NCBI GenBank assembly: GCA_027001815.1
Contig: JALTLT010000241.1
Coordinates: forward strand, 1 to 15,206
Source of the DNA: Gammaproteobacteria bacterium
GTDB lineage: Bacteria; Pseudomonadota; Gammaproteobacteria; JALTLT01
Direction of reading: 5' to 3'
DNA: 15,206 nucleotides
The notes below the pieces were generated by a model, which was not told where the DNA came from, did no database searches, and saw only the letters and a program-made list of their open reading frames with translations. Position numbers and translations under genes: made by a program. Positions 5,947 through 13,642 of this stretch are shown here, in pieces. Each line of letters begins with the position of its first letter. Position 1 is the first letter of the stretch.

Positions 5947-8034
5947 GTGAAGGTGCCCGGCATGCACCGGCTTCGCGAGGCGCTCCAGCGCAGCCTGCGT
6001 TACAAGCTGCTGGCGCTGGTGCTCTTTCCCATCGTCCTCCTGATGCCGGTGGCTCTGGTCCTGGCGGTGTGGTGGGGTGCACGTTTCACCTACGAGCAGC
6101 TCTACTACAAGGTCAACACCGACCTCTCCGTGGCCCACGACGCCTTCGCCCGGGCCCGTCACGACTACCTCTCGCGGCTGGAGCGGCTCGCTGAGTCCTA
6201 TCGTTTCCGCACCACCCTCGAGGCCGGCAACCTGCAGGCCCTTGCCGGGCAGGTGGAGCAGGTGCAGCGGGAGGCCGGTTTCTCCTATCTCTGGCTCACC
6301 GACACGGCGGGCCACCCCCTCCAGGGGGAGGGGGTGGGACGGACCCCCGGCTCGCCCCTGCGGGCGGCAGCCCTGGAACGGCAGCCGGCAGTGGGTCTGC
6401 AGATCTTCAGCGAGGAGGAGCTGCGCGCCATCTCTCCCCGCCTGGCGGAATCGGTGCGCCTGCCCCTGCTGCCCACGCCCCGCGCGCGCCCCACCGATCG
6501 CACCGAGGAGAACCGGGGCATGATGATCCGTGCCATCTATCCCCTGCGACAGGCGGATGGCCAGGTGGTGGCACTCCTGGACGGCGGGGTGTTGCTCAAC
6601 ACCAACTTCCGCTTCGTGGACGGCATCCGCGACCTGGTCTACGGCCCGGGCAGTCTGCCGGAGGGGAGCATCGGCACCGTCACCGTCTTTCTGGACGACG
6701 TGCGGATCAGCACCAATGTCCCCTTGCGGCCAGGGGAACGGGCCCTGGGGACGCGGGTCTCCGATGAGGTGCGGACCCAGGTGCTCGACCATGGGCGGGT
6801 CTGGATCGACCGCGCCTTCGTGGTCAACGACTGGTACATCTCCTCCTACGAGCCCATCATCGATGTGGACGGCGAGCGGGTGGGGATGCTCTACGCCGGT
6901 TACCTCGAGGCGCCCTACCGCGGTGCCTTCAAGAACGCCCTGTCGGTGCTGGTGCTCGGTTTCCTGATGTTGATGGCGCTGTCGGCATGGCTCGCCTTTC
7001 GCGGCGCCCGCACCATCTTCGGACCGGTGGAGGCGATGAGCCGGGTGGTGGCCGCCACCCGCCGGGGCGAGGAGTTGCGTATCGGCCCGCTCGCCTCCGC
7101 CGACGAACTGGGCGAACTGGCGCGCGAGTTCGACCAGATGCTCGATCTCCTCCAGGAGCAGAACCGCAAGATCCAGCGCGCCGCCGACGAGTTGGAGCTC
7201 AAGGTGGAGCAGCGTACCGCCGAGCTGCGGCGGCGCAACGACGAACTCTCCAATACCATCCGCGTCCTGCGCCAGACCCGCCAGCAGCTTGTGATGGCGG
7301 AGAAGCTGGCGGCGCTCGGCGAACTCACCGCCGGGGTGGCCCACGAGATCAACAACCCCACTGCGGTGATGCTCGGCAACCTGGACAACGTGATCGCCGA
7401 ACTGGGGCCCAGTGTCGAGCCGGTGCGTGAGGAGCTGGAGCTGGTGATCGAGCAGATCTACCGCATCAAGGAGATCATCAACAACCTGCTGCAGTACGCC
7501 TCCCCCGACCAGTTTGCCGGCTACCTGGTGCCGGTGGACGTCAATCAGGTGGTGCACCGGGCGGAGAAGCTGATCCAGCACCTGCGCAACAGGCACCCCT
7601 TCGAACTGGAGCTGGATCTGCAGGCGAGACGGCTCGTGGAGCTCAACCAGCAGGAGCTGCAGCAGGTGCTGGTCAATCTGCTGGTCAACGCCATCCACGC
7701 CCTTCCGGAGCGGGGCGGCAGGGTGGTCGTCGAGACCCGCGACTGGGAGGAGCGCGGCGTGGTGGTGCGGGTGAGGGACAACGGACACGGGATAGCGGAG
7801 GATCAGCTCGGGCGCATCTTCAACCCCTTCTTCAGCACCAAGGCCCAGGGGGAGGGAAACGGCCTGGGTCTCTCCGTCAGTTACGGCCTGGTGCGCCGCT
7901 ACGGGGGGACCATCACGGTGGAATCGAAGGAGGGGGAAGGGGCACTCTTCAGCGTCTGGCTGTTGCGGGAGCCGGAGTTCCACGAGGACGAGGAGACCAT
8001 CGTCGAACAGCTCGACGCGGCCGGCCAGGGGTGA
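5947..8034 (+). CDS. Membrane sensor histidine kinase with Cache-like periplasmic domain
   Basis: A 695-residue inner-membrane sensor kinase, likely partner of the preceding regulator. Membrane segment 1 covers about residues 19-44 and segment 2 about 328-349. The roughly 280 residues between them form a periplasmic sensor whose end (FLDDVRISTNV...GTRVSDEVRTQVLDHGRVWIDRAFVVNDWYISSYEPI.DVDGERVGMLYAGYLE) resembles single-Cache domains. Next come a HAMP domain (about 350-402, ending DELGELAREFDQM), a coiled coil, and the HisKA domain with phospho-accepting His466 in GELTAGVAHEINNP. The ATPase domain shows LVNLLVNAIHAL (N box), DNGHGI (G1), NPFFSTK (F box) and GNGLGLSVS (G2). The start is taken as GTG 5947, with AAGGGGG just before it; ATG 5962 is possible. 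The ligand is unknown; a periplasmic oxyanion signal is inferred from the tup neighbour only. Confidence 0.94.
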   Translation: MKVPGMHRLREALQRSLRYKLLALVLFPIVLLMPVALVLAVWWGARFTYEQLYYKVNTDLSVAHDAFARARHDYLSRLERLAESYRFRTTLEAGNLQALAGQVEQVQREAGFSYLWLTDTAGHPLQGEGVGRTPGSPLRAAALERQPAVGLQIFSEEELRAISPRLAESVRLPLLPTPRARPTDRTEENRGMMIRAIYPLRQADGQVVALLDGGVLLNTNFRFVDGIRDLVYGPGSLPEGSIGTVTVFLDDVRISTNVPLRPGERALGTRVSDEVRTQVLDHGRVWIDRAFVVNDWYISSYEPIIDVDGERVGMLYAGYLEAPYRGAFKNALSVLVLGFLMLMALSAWLAFRGARTIFGPVEAMSRVVAATRRGEELRIGPLASADELGELAREFDQMLDLLQEQNRKIQRAADELELKVEQRTAELRRRNDELSNTIRVLRQTRQQLVMAEKLAALGELTAGVAHEINNPTAVMLGNLDNVIAELGPSVEPVREELELVIEQIYRIKEIINNLLQYASPDQFAGYLVPVDVNQVVHRAEKLIQHLRNRHPFELELDLQARRLVELNQQELQQVLVNLLVNAIHALPERGGRVVVETRDWEERGVVVRVRDNGHGIAEDQLGRIFNPFFSTKAQGEGNGLGLSVSYGLVRRYGGTITVESKEGEGALFSVWLLREPEFHEDEETIVEQLDAAGQG

Positions 8035-8069
8035 CGGCGCGGAGACCGGAGAGGCCAGGCGTGCAGGCG

Positions 8070-8086
8070 CCGGCAGAGCGTGCCGG
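8070..8086 (+). terminator. Possible hairpin terminator after the histidine kinase
   Basis: CCGGCA (8070-8075) and TGCCGG (8081-8086) form a perfect 6-bp GC-rich stem with a 5-base loop, 36 bases after the kinase stop. No T-run follows, so intrinsic termination is doubtful; it may only be a stable hairpin in the convergent gap between the kinase and priA. Confidence 0.25.
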
Positions 8087-8179
8087 GAACAAATCGTTAC
8101 CCGCTAATATGCGAAAGATTCTGTTTGCAAACATGAAGTTGTATGCAATATTCAGCAGCTTCACGCAATTTTCGGGCTG

Positions 8180-10366
8180 CTAGAACATCTCCTGGGGGTC
8201 CACATCCACCGACCAGCGCACCCGACGCGCTTCCGGCAGCTGCTCGACCCGCGGCAGGAGCGCGCCCAGCATCCGTTGCAGGGACGATCGCCGGCCGGCC
8301 TGCAGCAGGAGCTGGAAGCGGTGGCGCCCCCGCCGCCGCGCCATCGGCGCGGGCACCGGCCCCAGCACCTCCACCTCGCCGATCGACATCTCCCTGGCCA
8401 GCCCCGAGACCCGTTGGAGGAAGTTCTTCGCCGGCTCTTCGCGGGTCGCCTCCGCGCGCAGCAGGACCAGATGGCCGAACGGCGGCAGTCCGGCCTCCTC
8501 TCGCTCCTCCAGTGCCTGTCGGGCGAAGGCGGCATAGTCTCCCGCCTGGAGCAGGCGCATCAGGGGATGCTCGGGGTGGTGGGTCTGGATCACCACCTCC
8601 CCCGGACGCTGCGCCCGACCGGCCCGGCCGGCCACCTGAAGGATCGTCTGGGCCATCCGTTCCGGTCCCCGGAAGTCGGCGCTGAAGAGCCCCTGGTCCG
8701 CATCCACCACCGCCACCAGCGAGACATCGGGAAAGTGGTGCCCCTTGGCCACCATCTGGGTCCCCACCAGCAGCCGTGCCTCGCCGCTGCGGATCGCCTC
8801 CAGGGCCCTCTCCAGACTCTCCCTGCGGCGGGTCGAGTCGCGATCGATGCGTACCCTCGGCACCCCGGGAAAACGGGTCTCCAGGGCCGCCTCGAGCCGC
8901 TCGGTGCCGGCTCCCAGGGAGAGGAGATCGCCTCCCCCGCAGGCGGGGCAGAGTTTCGGGACCGGCTGGGCATGGCCGCAGTGGTGGCAGCGGAGGCGCC
9001 CCTCCGTGCGGTGCAGGGTGAGTCGGGCGTCGCAGCGGTGACACCTGGCGTGCCAGCCGCAGGCGTGGCAGAGCAGCACCGGCGCATAGCCCCGACGGTT
9101 GAGGAAGAAGAGCACCTGCCCACCCTCCTCCAGATGGCGTTCCGCCAGCGTCAGGAGGGGCTCCGAGAGCCCTTCACGCAGCGGGAGGCCGCGCACGTCC
9201 AGCAACCGGATGGCGGGGGGGCAGGCGCCGCCCGCCCGCCGGTCGAGGCGGACCAGCCGCCAGCGGCCGCCGAAGGCGTGGTGGAGACTCTCCATGGAGG
9301 GGGTGGCGGAGCCGAGGATCACCGGCACGTCCCGTTCGCGGGCCCGCACCAGGGCCAGATCCCGGGCCGAGTAGCGAAATCCCTCCTGCTGCTTGAAGGA
9401 GGGGTCGTGCTCCTCGTCGAGGATCACCAGTCCCAGTTCCGGCAGGGGGGTGAAGAGGGCGGAGCGGGTCCCCACCACCAGTCGGGCATGACCGGAGGCG
9501 GCGTCCGACCACGCCCGCAGGCGTTCGCCGTCCGCCAGTCCCGAGTGGAGCACCGCCATGGGCACCCCCAGCCGCCGCCGCAGGCGGCGCAGGAGCTGGG
9601 GGGTGAGCCCGATCTCGGGGACCAGTACCAGCACCTGATGCCCCGCCTCCAGCACCTCCGCCATTCGTCGCAGGTAGACCTCCGTCTTGCCGCTGCCGGT
9701 GACACCGAAGAGGAGGGAGATACCGAAATGCCCCTCCTCCTCGCGGAGCGCGGCGAGAGCCGCCACCTGTTGCGGTTCGAGATCGGGGAGGCCGTGCCGG
9801 GCGGTCGGCGGTGCTGCGGTGGGCGGGATCTCGGTCTCCTCCGCCCACCCCCTGGCGACCAGGGCACGACCCGCATCCCGCAACGGGGCCGGCAGGGGGA
9901 GGCCTTCCGGTCCCTCCCGGAGTCGCTGGAGAAGTTCCCGCTGGCGTGGTGCCCTGGCCGGTTCCCCCGCCTCAAGGGAGAGCCCTTCGCGGGTGATGCG
10001 CAGCCAGCGGCGCCGGGGCAGGGGGCGTCCCTGGCGCAGCAGCACCGGCAGGGCGGTGGCGAAGGCCTCGCCCACCGGGTGACGGTAGTAGTCGGCTGCC
10101 CAGGTGAGGAGACGGATCAGATCGGGAGGCAGCAGGGGAACGGTGTCCAGCAGCTCGAGGGCCGGTTTCAGCGCCGCGGGCTCCAGCGCGCTCCGATCCG
10201 TCAACGCCACCAGCACGCCGATCCGGTGGCTCTTCCCGAAGGGGACCCGCAGGCGGACGCCCGGTCTCAGGAGCGCCGTTTCGACCCCCGCTGGCGGAAG
10301 GTAGTCAAAGAGGCGGCGCAGGGGGGCGGGCACCGCGAGGCGCAGAATGGGAGAGGAACCTGACAT
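8180..10366 (-). CDS. priA: Primosomal replication restart helicase PriA
   Basis: PriA is the 3'-5' DNA helicase that recognises stalled forks and reloads the replisome. The 728-residue product has the normal length and order. The N-terminal DNA-binding domain starts RLAVPAPLRRLFDYLPP. The helicase core has Walker A GVTGSGKTE (K227) and DEEHDPSFKQQ (DEEH at about 317-320). The zinc-binding insert has eight cysteines (C433, C436, C442, C445, C460, C463, C473, C476). The second helicase lobe shows LLVGTQMVAKGHHFPDVSLV and the QVAGRAGRAQRPGEVVIQT motif VI. The ATG at 10366 is used. It is monocistronic and convergent with the histidine kinase. The upstream gap holds DnaA-box sequences, so DnaA control is possible but unproven. 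Confidence 0.97.
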   Translation of the reverse strand: MSGSSPILRLAVPAPLRRLFDYLPPAGVETALLRPGVRLRVPFGKSHRIGVLVALTDRSALEPAALKPALELLDTVPLLPPDLIRLLTWAADYYRHPVGEAFATALPVLLRQGRPLPRRRWLRITREGLSLEAGEPARAPRQRELLQRLREGPEGLPLPAPLRDAGRALVARGWAEETEIPPTAAPPTARHGLPDLEPQQVAALAALREEEGHFGISLLFGVTGSGKTEVYLRRMAEVLEAGHQVLVLVPEIGLTPQLLRRLRRRLGVPMAVLHSGLADGERLRAWSDAASGHARLVVGTRSALFTPLPELGLVILDEEHDPSFKQQEGFRYSARDLALVRARERDVPVILGSATPSMESLHHAFGGRWRLVRLDRRAGGACPPAIRLLDVRGLPLREGLSEPLLTLAERHLEEGGQVLFFLNRRGYAPVLLCHACGWHARCHRCDARLTLHRTEGRLRCHHCGHAQPVPKLCPACGGGDLLSLGAGTERLEAALETRFPGVPRVRIDRDSTRRRESLERALEAIRSGEARLLVGTQMVAKGHHFPDVSLVAVVDADQGLFSADFRGPERMAQTILQVAGRAGRAQRPGEVVIQTHHPEHPLMRLLQAGDYAAFARQALEEREEAGLPPFGHLVLLRAEATREEPAKNFLQRVSGLAREMSIGEVEVLGPVPAPMARRRGRHRFQLLLQAGRRSSLQRMLGALLPRVEQLPEARRVRWSVDVDPQEMF

Positions 10367-10501
10367 GGGCGTAGGATAGCATCCGGCCTCTTGTCCATGC
10401 GTCTCCTGCGGGGCGGAAAGAGGGGTTGACTTAGGGCTGTTTCTTAAGGTGGATTGTGAAGAGTTTTCCGGTATCGGCCGTCCTCTCTTCCTTTTCCACC
10501 C

Positions 10502-10524
10502 TTATCCACAAAAGCTGTGGATAA
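10502..10524. promoter_or_regulatory. Two consensus DnaA boxes in inverted orientation
   Basis: TTATCCACA (10502-10510) and its complement TGTGGATAA (10516-10524) are separated by AAAGC. Each is a perfect DnaA 9-mer (TTATNCACA). Weaker 7-of-9 matches flank them: TTTTCCACC at 10492-10500 and, on the other strand, TGTTCCACA covering 10529-10537. An AT-rich tract begins about 40 bases further right. The arrangement may bind DnaA, to regulate priA or as part of an origin-like or titration site. It also folds as a 9-bp hairpin without a T-run. Confidence 0.6.
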
Positions 10525-10822
10525 CTTTGTGGAACAATTGCCGAAAATGGGGCGGAGGGCCCGTTCGACGGGCATTGTTACAAATTGGTTAATAGTTGGC
10601 CAACTTATAATATTCGATATTTTTCAATGGGTTGCAAAGAGAATGGCGGTGGTGGCGGAGAATTGTCGGGGCTCGTCGGCGTTATGGCCGGCGGGGAATG
10701 GCGGTGTGTATAAGATGAATCTGATGGAGGCTGGATAACCCCTTGTAAATTCAAAAGGTAGGGGATTTCCCTCATCGAGGTGGCGGGATTTCGGCACAAG
10801 AAAAGGCCGTCTCGAGGGAGGG

Positions 10823-10850
10823 TCCGGGGAGGGGCTGCCCCCTCCCCGGA
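10823..10850 (-). terminator. GC-rich hairpin, probable terminator after pntB
   Basis: TCCGGGGAGGGG (10823-10834) and CCCCTCCCCGGA (10839-10850) form a perfect 12-bp stem with a 4-base loop, beginning 9 bases after the pntB stop in the direction of transcription. The first T-rich run on the transcribed side (CCTTTTCTT) is about 16-20 bases beyond the stem rather than adjacent. Intrinsic termination is therefore plausible but not textbook, and the hairpin may instead protect the 3' end. Confidence 0.5.
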
Positions 10851-10859
10851 GGGGAGCGA

Positions 10860-12221
10860 CTACAGCTCTTTCACCGCCTGGATCAGCTTGGCGGCCATCT
10901 CCTGGCCGTCGCCGTAGAGCATGCGGGTGTTGTCGGCGAAGAAGAGCTGGTTCTCCACGCCGGAGAAACCCTTGCCAGTGCCCCGCTTGATGACGATGAC
11001 GTTCTTCGCCTTGTCCACGTCGAGGATCGGCATGCCGTAGATGGGGCTGTTGGGGTCGTTGCGGGCGGCCGGGTTGACCACGTCGTTGGCGCCGATCACC
11101 AGCGCCACGTCGGCGGTCTCGAACTCCGGATTGATCTCGTCCAGGTCGTAGATAAGGTCGTAGGGCACGCCCGCCTCGGCCAGCAGCACGTTCATGTGGC
11201 CAGGCATGCGACCCGCCACCGGATGGATGGCGAACTTCACCGTCACGCCGCGTTCGCCGAGCAGCTTGGCCAGCTCCCAGATCTTGTGCTGGGCCTGGGC
11301 CACCGCCATGCCGTACCCGGGGACGATGATCACCTTGTCGGCGAAGGCCATCATGATGCCGGCGTCGTCCGCCTCGATGGGCTTGAGGGAGCCCCCCACC
11401 TCCGCCGCCTCGCCGCCGGCGGCGCCGAACTTCTTGAACAGCACGTTGGAGAGGGGGCGGTTCATCGCCTTGGCCATCAGCTGGGTGAGCAGGGTACCGG
11501 CGGCGCCCACCACCGTGCCGGCGATGATCATCGCCGCGTTGTTGAGCACGTACCCCTCGAAGCCCACAGCCAGACCGGTGAAGGCGTTGTAGAGGGAGAT
11601 CACCACCGGCATGTCGGCGCCGCCGATGGGCAGTGTCATCAGCACGCCGAAGATCAGCGCCAGGACGAAGAAGGAGATGATCACGCCGGTGCCCGGATCA
11701 CCGCTGGCGATCCAGATGCCGAGGCCGAGGGTGACACCGAACAGGGACAGGTTGAAGAGCTGCTGGCCGGCGAAGTGGAGCGACTTGCGCATCCACCCCT
11801 GCAGCTTGGAGAAGGCCACCAGGCTGCCGCTGAAGGAGACGGTGCCGATCACCGCGCCGATCACCGCCAGCCAGATGGCCGCCGCGCTGTGCACCTCGCC
11901 CTTGATCAGCTCCACCGCGGCGATGGCCGCGGCCGCGCCGCCACCCATGCCGTTGTAGAGGGCGATCATCTGTGGCATGTCGGTCATCGCCACCCGCTTG
12001 CCGGAGACCCACGCCACCACCGAACCGATGGCGATGGCGATGATCATCAGGCCGTAGTTCTCCATGCCCGGGACGAAGAAGGTGATGAAGCCCGCCGCCA
12101 GCATGCCGGCGCCGGCCCACAGAATGCCGCCCACCGCCGTCTTGGGCGAGCTCATCCGTTTCAGGCCGAGGATGAAGAGCGCCGCGGCCACGAAATAGGT
12201 AACGTCGATCACCAGTTGCAT
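10860..12221 (-). CDS. pntB: NAD(P) transhydrogenase subunit beta PntB
   Basis: PntB carries most membrane helices and the NADP(H)-binding domain III of proton-translocating transhydrogenase, which couples hydride transfer between NADH and NADP+ to proton movement across the inner membrane. The 453-residue product begins with about nine hydrophobic segments (residues 1-260). Domain III follows: VPGYGMAVAQAQHKIWELA, FAIHPVAGRMPGHMNVLLAEA, ALVIGANDVVNPAA, and the C-terminal KRGTGKGFSGVENQLFFADNTRMLYGDG. All are hallmark NADP-site motifs. The ATG at 12221 lies 3 bases after the pntAB stop, so the genes are one unit. A GC-rich hairpin follows its stop. Confidence 0.97.
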   Translation of the reverse strand: MQLVIDVTYFVAAALFILGLKRMSSPKTAVGGILWAGAGMLAAGFITFFVPGMENYGLMIIAIAIGSVVAWVSGKRVAMTDMPQMIALYNGMGGGAAAAIAAVELIKGEVHSAAAIWLAVIGAVIGTVSFSGSLVAFSKLQGWMRKSLHFAGQQLFNLSLFGVTLGLGIWIASGDPGTGVIISFFVLALIFGVLMTLPIGGADMPVVISLYNAFTGLAVGFEGYVLNNAAMIIAGTVVGAAGTLLTQLMAKAMNRPLSNVLFKKFGAAGGEAAEVGGSLKPIEADDAGIMMAFADKVIIVPGYGMAVAQAQHKIWELAKLLGERGVTVKFAIHPVAGRMPGHMNVLLAEAGVPYDLIYDLDEINPEFETADVALVIGANDVVNPAARNDPNSPIYGMPILDVDKAKNVIVIKRGTGKGFSGVENQLFFADNTRMLYGDGQEMAAKLIQAVKEL

Positions 12222-12224
12222 GCC

Positions 12225-12512
12225 CTAGTTCTCCTTGCTGCTCTTGAACATCTCGAGCATCCGCTCGGTGACCACGTAGCCGCCGACGGCATTCATGGCG
12301 CCCAGCAGCACCCCGATGAAGCCGATCACCTGCTCGGTGGCCGTCTCCGCGTTGCCCAGCGCCACCATCGCCCCCACCACCACGATGCCGTGGACGAAGT
12401 TGGAGCCGGACATCAGCGGCGTATGCAGGATCACCGGCACCCGGGCGATCACCTCGTAGCCGGTGAAGGCCGCCAGCATGAAGATGTAGAGTGCAGTCAT
12501 GCCTTCGATCAT
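12225..12512 (-). CDS. pntAB: NAD(P) transhydrogenase subunit alpha 2 PntAB (membrane part)
   Basis: A 95-residue membrane subunit with about three helices (ALYIFMLAAFTGYEVI, NFVHGIVVVGAMVAL and the VIGFIGVLLGAMNAVGGYVV stretch). It corresponds to the C-terminal membrane part of the fused E. coli PntA. In the three-subunit form known from Rhodospirillum rubrum it is a separate polypeptide, as here. The ATG at 12512 overlaps the pntAA stop as ATGA; a second in-frame ATG at 12500 would remove four residues. The position between pntAA and pntB supports the call. Confidence 0.95.
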   Translation of the reverse strand: MIEGMTALYIFMLAAFTGYEVIARVPVILHTPLMSGSNFVHGIVVVGAMVALGNAETATEQVIGFIGVLLGAMNAVGGYVVTERMLEMFKSSKEN

Positions 12513-13642
12513 TGCGCTTCTCCTTCCACCAGCTTGCGGGTGGGTTCGTGACAGATGGTGCCGTCGCGGGTCAGCGTGCTGCCGGCGATCACCTCGTCCT
12601 CCCAGTCGGGCTTCAGTTCGCCCTCCTCGATCATGGTGGCCAGCAGGTTGTGGAGGTTGCGGGCGTACATCCGGCTGGCGTCCACCGGCAGCATGCTGGG
12701 GACGTTGAGGGGGCCGTGGATGATGACGCCGTTGTGCTCCACCGTCTCGCCCGGGCGGGTCAGCTCGCAGTTGCCACCTCCCTCGGCGGCCAGGTCGACG
12801 ATCACCGCGCCGGGGGCCATCCCCTCCACCATGGCGGTGGGGAGCAGCAGCGGGGCGCGGCGCCCGGGGATGGCGGCGGTGGTGATCACCACGTGGGCCT
12901 TGGCCACGTGCTGGGCGATCACCTCCTGCTGCTTCGCCTTCTCCTCCTCGTTCAGTTCGCGGGCGTAGCCCCCTTCGCTGTCCGCCTGGATGCCCACGTC
13001 GACGAACTTGGCGCCCAGGGAGAGCACCTGTTCGCGGGTGGCGGAGCGTACGTCGTAGGCCTCGACCATGGCGCCGAGCCGACGGGCGGTGGCGATCGCC
13101 TGCAGGCCCGCGACGCCCGCCCCGAGCACCAGCACGGTGGCGGGGCGGATGGTGCCGGCCGCCGTGGTGAGCATGGGGAAGAAGCGGGGGCTCAGGTCGG
13201 CCGCCAGCAGGGCCGCCTTGTAGCCGGCGACCGCCGCCTGGGAGGAGAGGGCGTCCATGCTCTGGGCCCGCGAGATGCGTGGCACCAGCTCCATGGCCAG
13301 GGCGGTGATGTTGCGGTCGCGCATCAGCTTCACCCGTTCAGGGTGGCGATGGGGCTGCATGAATCCGATGATCATGCTCCCTTCACGAAGGAGGCCGATC
13401 TCCTCCTCGGTGGGGGGCTGGACCTTGAGCACCACGTCGGCGGCAGCGAACGCCTCCCTGGCGGAGTCCACCAGGGTCACGTCCTCGAACGCCTCGTCGG
13501 CGAAGTAGCTGCCTGCCCCGGCGCCCCTCTGCAGGATGATCTCGGCTCCCGCCTTGCGCAGCTTGCGCGCCACGTCGGGTGCCATGGCGACCCTCTTCTC
13601 TCCCTCGAGGGTCTCTTTCGGTACGGCCACACGAATGGGCAT
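12509..13642 (-). CDS. pntAA: NAD(P) transhydrogenase subunit alpha 1 PntAA (NAD-binding)
   Basis: The soluble NAD(H)-binding domain I of transhydrogenase, 377 residues, related to alanine dehydrogenase. It opens with IRVAVPKETLEGEKRVAMAPDVARKL and carries the EEIGLLREGSMIIGFMQPHRHPE region. The dinucleotide-binding fold VLVLGAGVAGLQAIATARRLGAMVEAYDVR lies at about 167-196, followed by VVITTAAIPGRRAPLLLPTAMVEGMAPGAVIVDLAAEGGGNCELTRPGE. The ATG at 13642 has GGAGGAG about four bases before it, a strong ribosome-binding site. It is the first gene of pntAA-pntAB-pntB; the complex supplies NADPH at the expense of the proton gradient. Its upstream region holds hairpins and a palindrome that may regulate it. 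Confidence 0.97.
   Translation of the reverse strand: MPIRVAVPKETLEGEKRVAMAPDVARKLRKAGAEIILQRGAGAGSYFADEAFEDVTLVDSAREAFAAADVVLKVQPPTEEEIGLLREGSMIIGFMQPHRHPERVKLMRDRNITALAMELVPRISRAQSMDALSSQAAVAGYKAALLAADLSPRFFPMLTTAAGTIRPATVLVLGAGVAGLQAIATARRLGAMVEAYDVRSATREQVLSLGAKFVDVGIQADSEGGYARELNEEEKAKQQEVIAQHVAKAHVVITTAAIPGRRAPLLLPTAMVEGMAPGAVIVDLAAEGGGNCELTRPGETVEHNGVIIHGPLNVPSMLPVDASRMYARNLHNLLATMIEEGELKPDWEDEVIAGSTLTRDGTICHEPTRKLVEGEAQ

Larger units (their letters stand above)
10367..10859. other. Gene-free gap between pntB and priA
   Basis: No convincing gene is present in this roughly 490-base stretch. In order it holds a GC-rich priA-proximal part, a cluster of DnaA-box-like sequences (10492-10537), a GCCCGT/ACGGGC hairpin (10559-10573), an AT-rich tract (about 10574-10638) and the pntB-side hairpin (10823-10850). 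The AT-rich tract contains the 12-bp palindrome AGTTGGCCAACT (10594-10605) and a plus-strand TATAAT (10606-10611) with no good -35 at 17 bases. On the minus strand TTGCAA (10637-10632) and TATTAT (10612-10607) are a possible but poorly spaced (19 bases) promoter for priA. Two small open frames here (10517-10738 plus, 10605-10799 minus) have no gene-like features. Confidence 0.6.

Noticed and set aside
4527..7983. Long minus-strand open frames (4527-5963 and 5803-7983) opposite the regulator and kinase
   Set aside because: They mirror the real coding frames and have His/Leu-rich translations with no domains; the plus strand encodes complete two-component proteins.
8276..10363. A 695-codon open frame on the plus strand opposite priA
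   Set aside because: It is the antisense shadow of priA in GC-rich DNA. Its product is Gly/Gln/His-rich low-complexity sequence without a recognisable domain, while the minus strand encodes a full PriA with all motifs.
10492..10640. Calling this region the chromosomal origin oriC
   Set aside because: Only two perfect DnaA boxes are present, no origin-linked genes are in the window, and GC skew over the chromosome cannot be assessed from 15 kb. It is kept as a candidate DnaA-binding site only.
10517..10799. Two small open frames in the pntB-priA gap (73 and 64 codons, opposite strands)
   Set aside because: No ribosome-binding site or recognisable domain was seen; one starts inside the DnaA-box palindrome and their composition is not protein-like.
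11196..12551. A 451-codon plus-strand open frame across pntB and pntAB, and 12491-13663 opposite pntAA
   Set aside because: Antisense shadows with His/Asp/Gly-rich low-complexity products; the minus-strand pnt genes are unmistakable.
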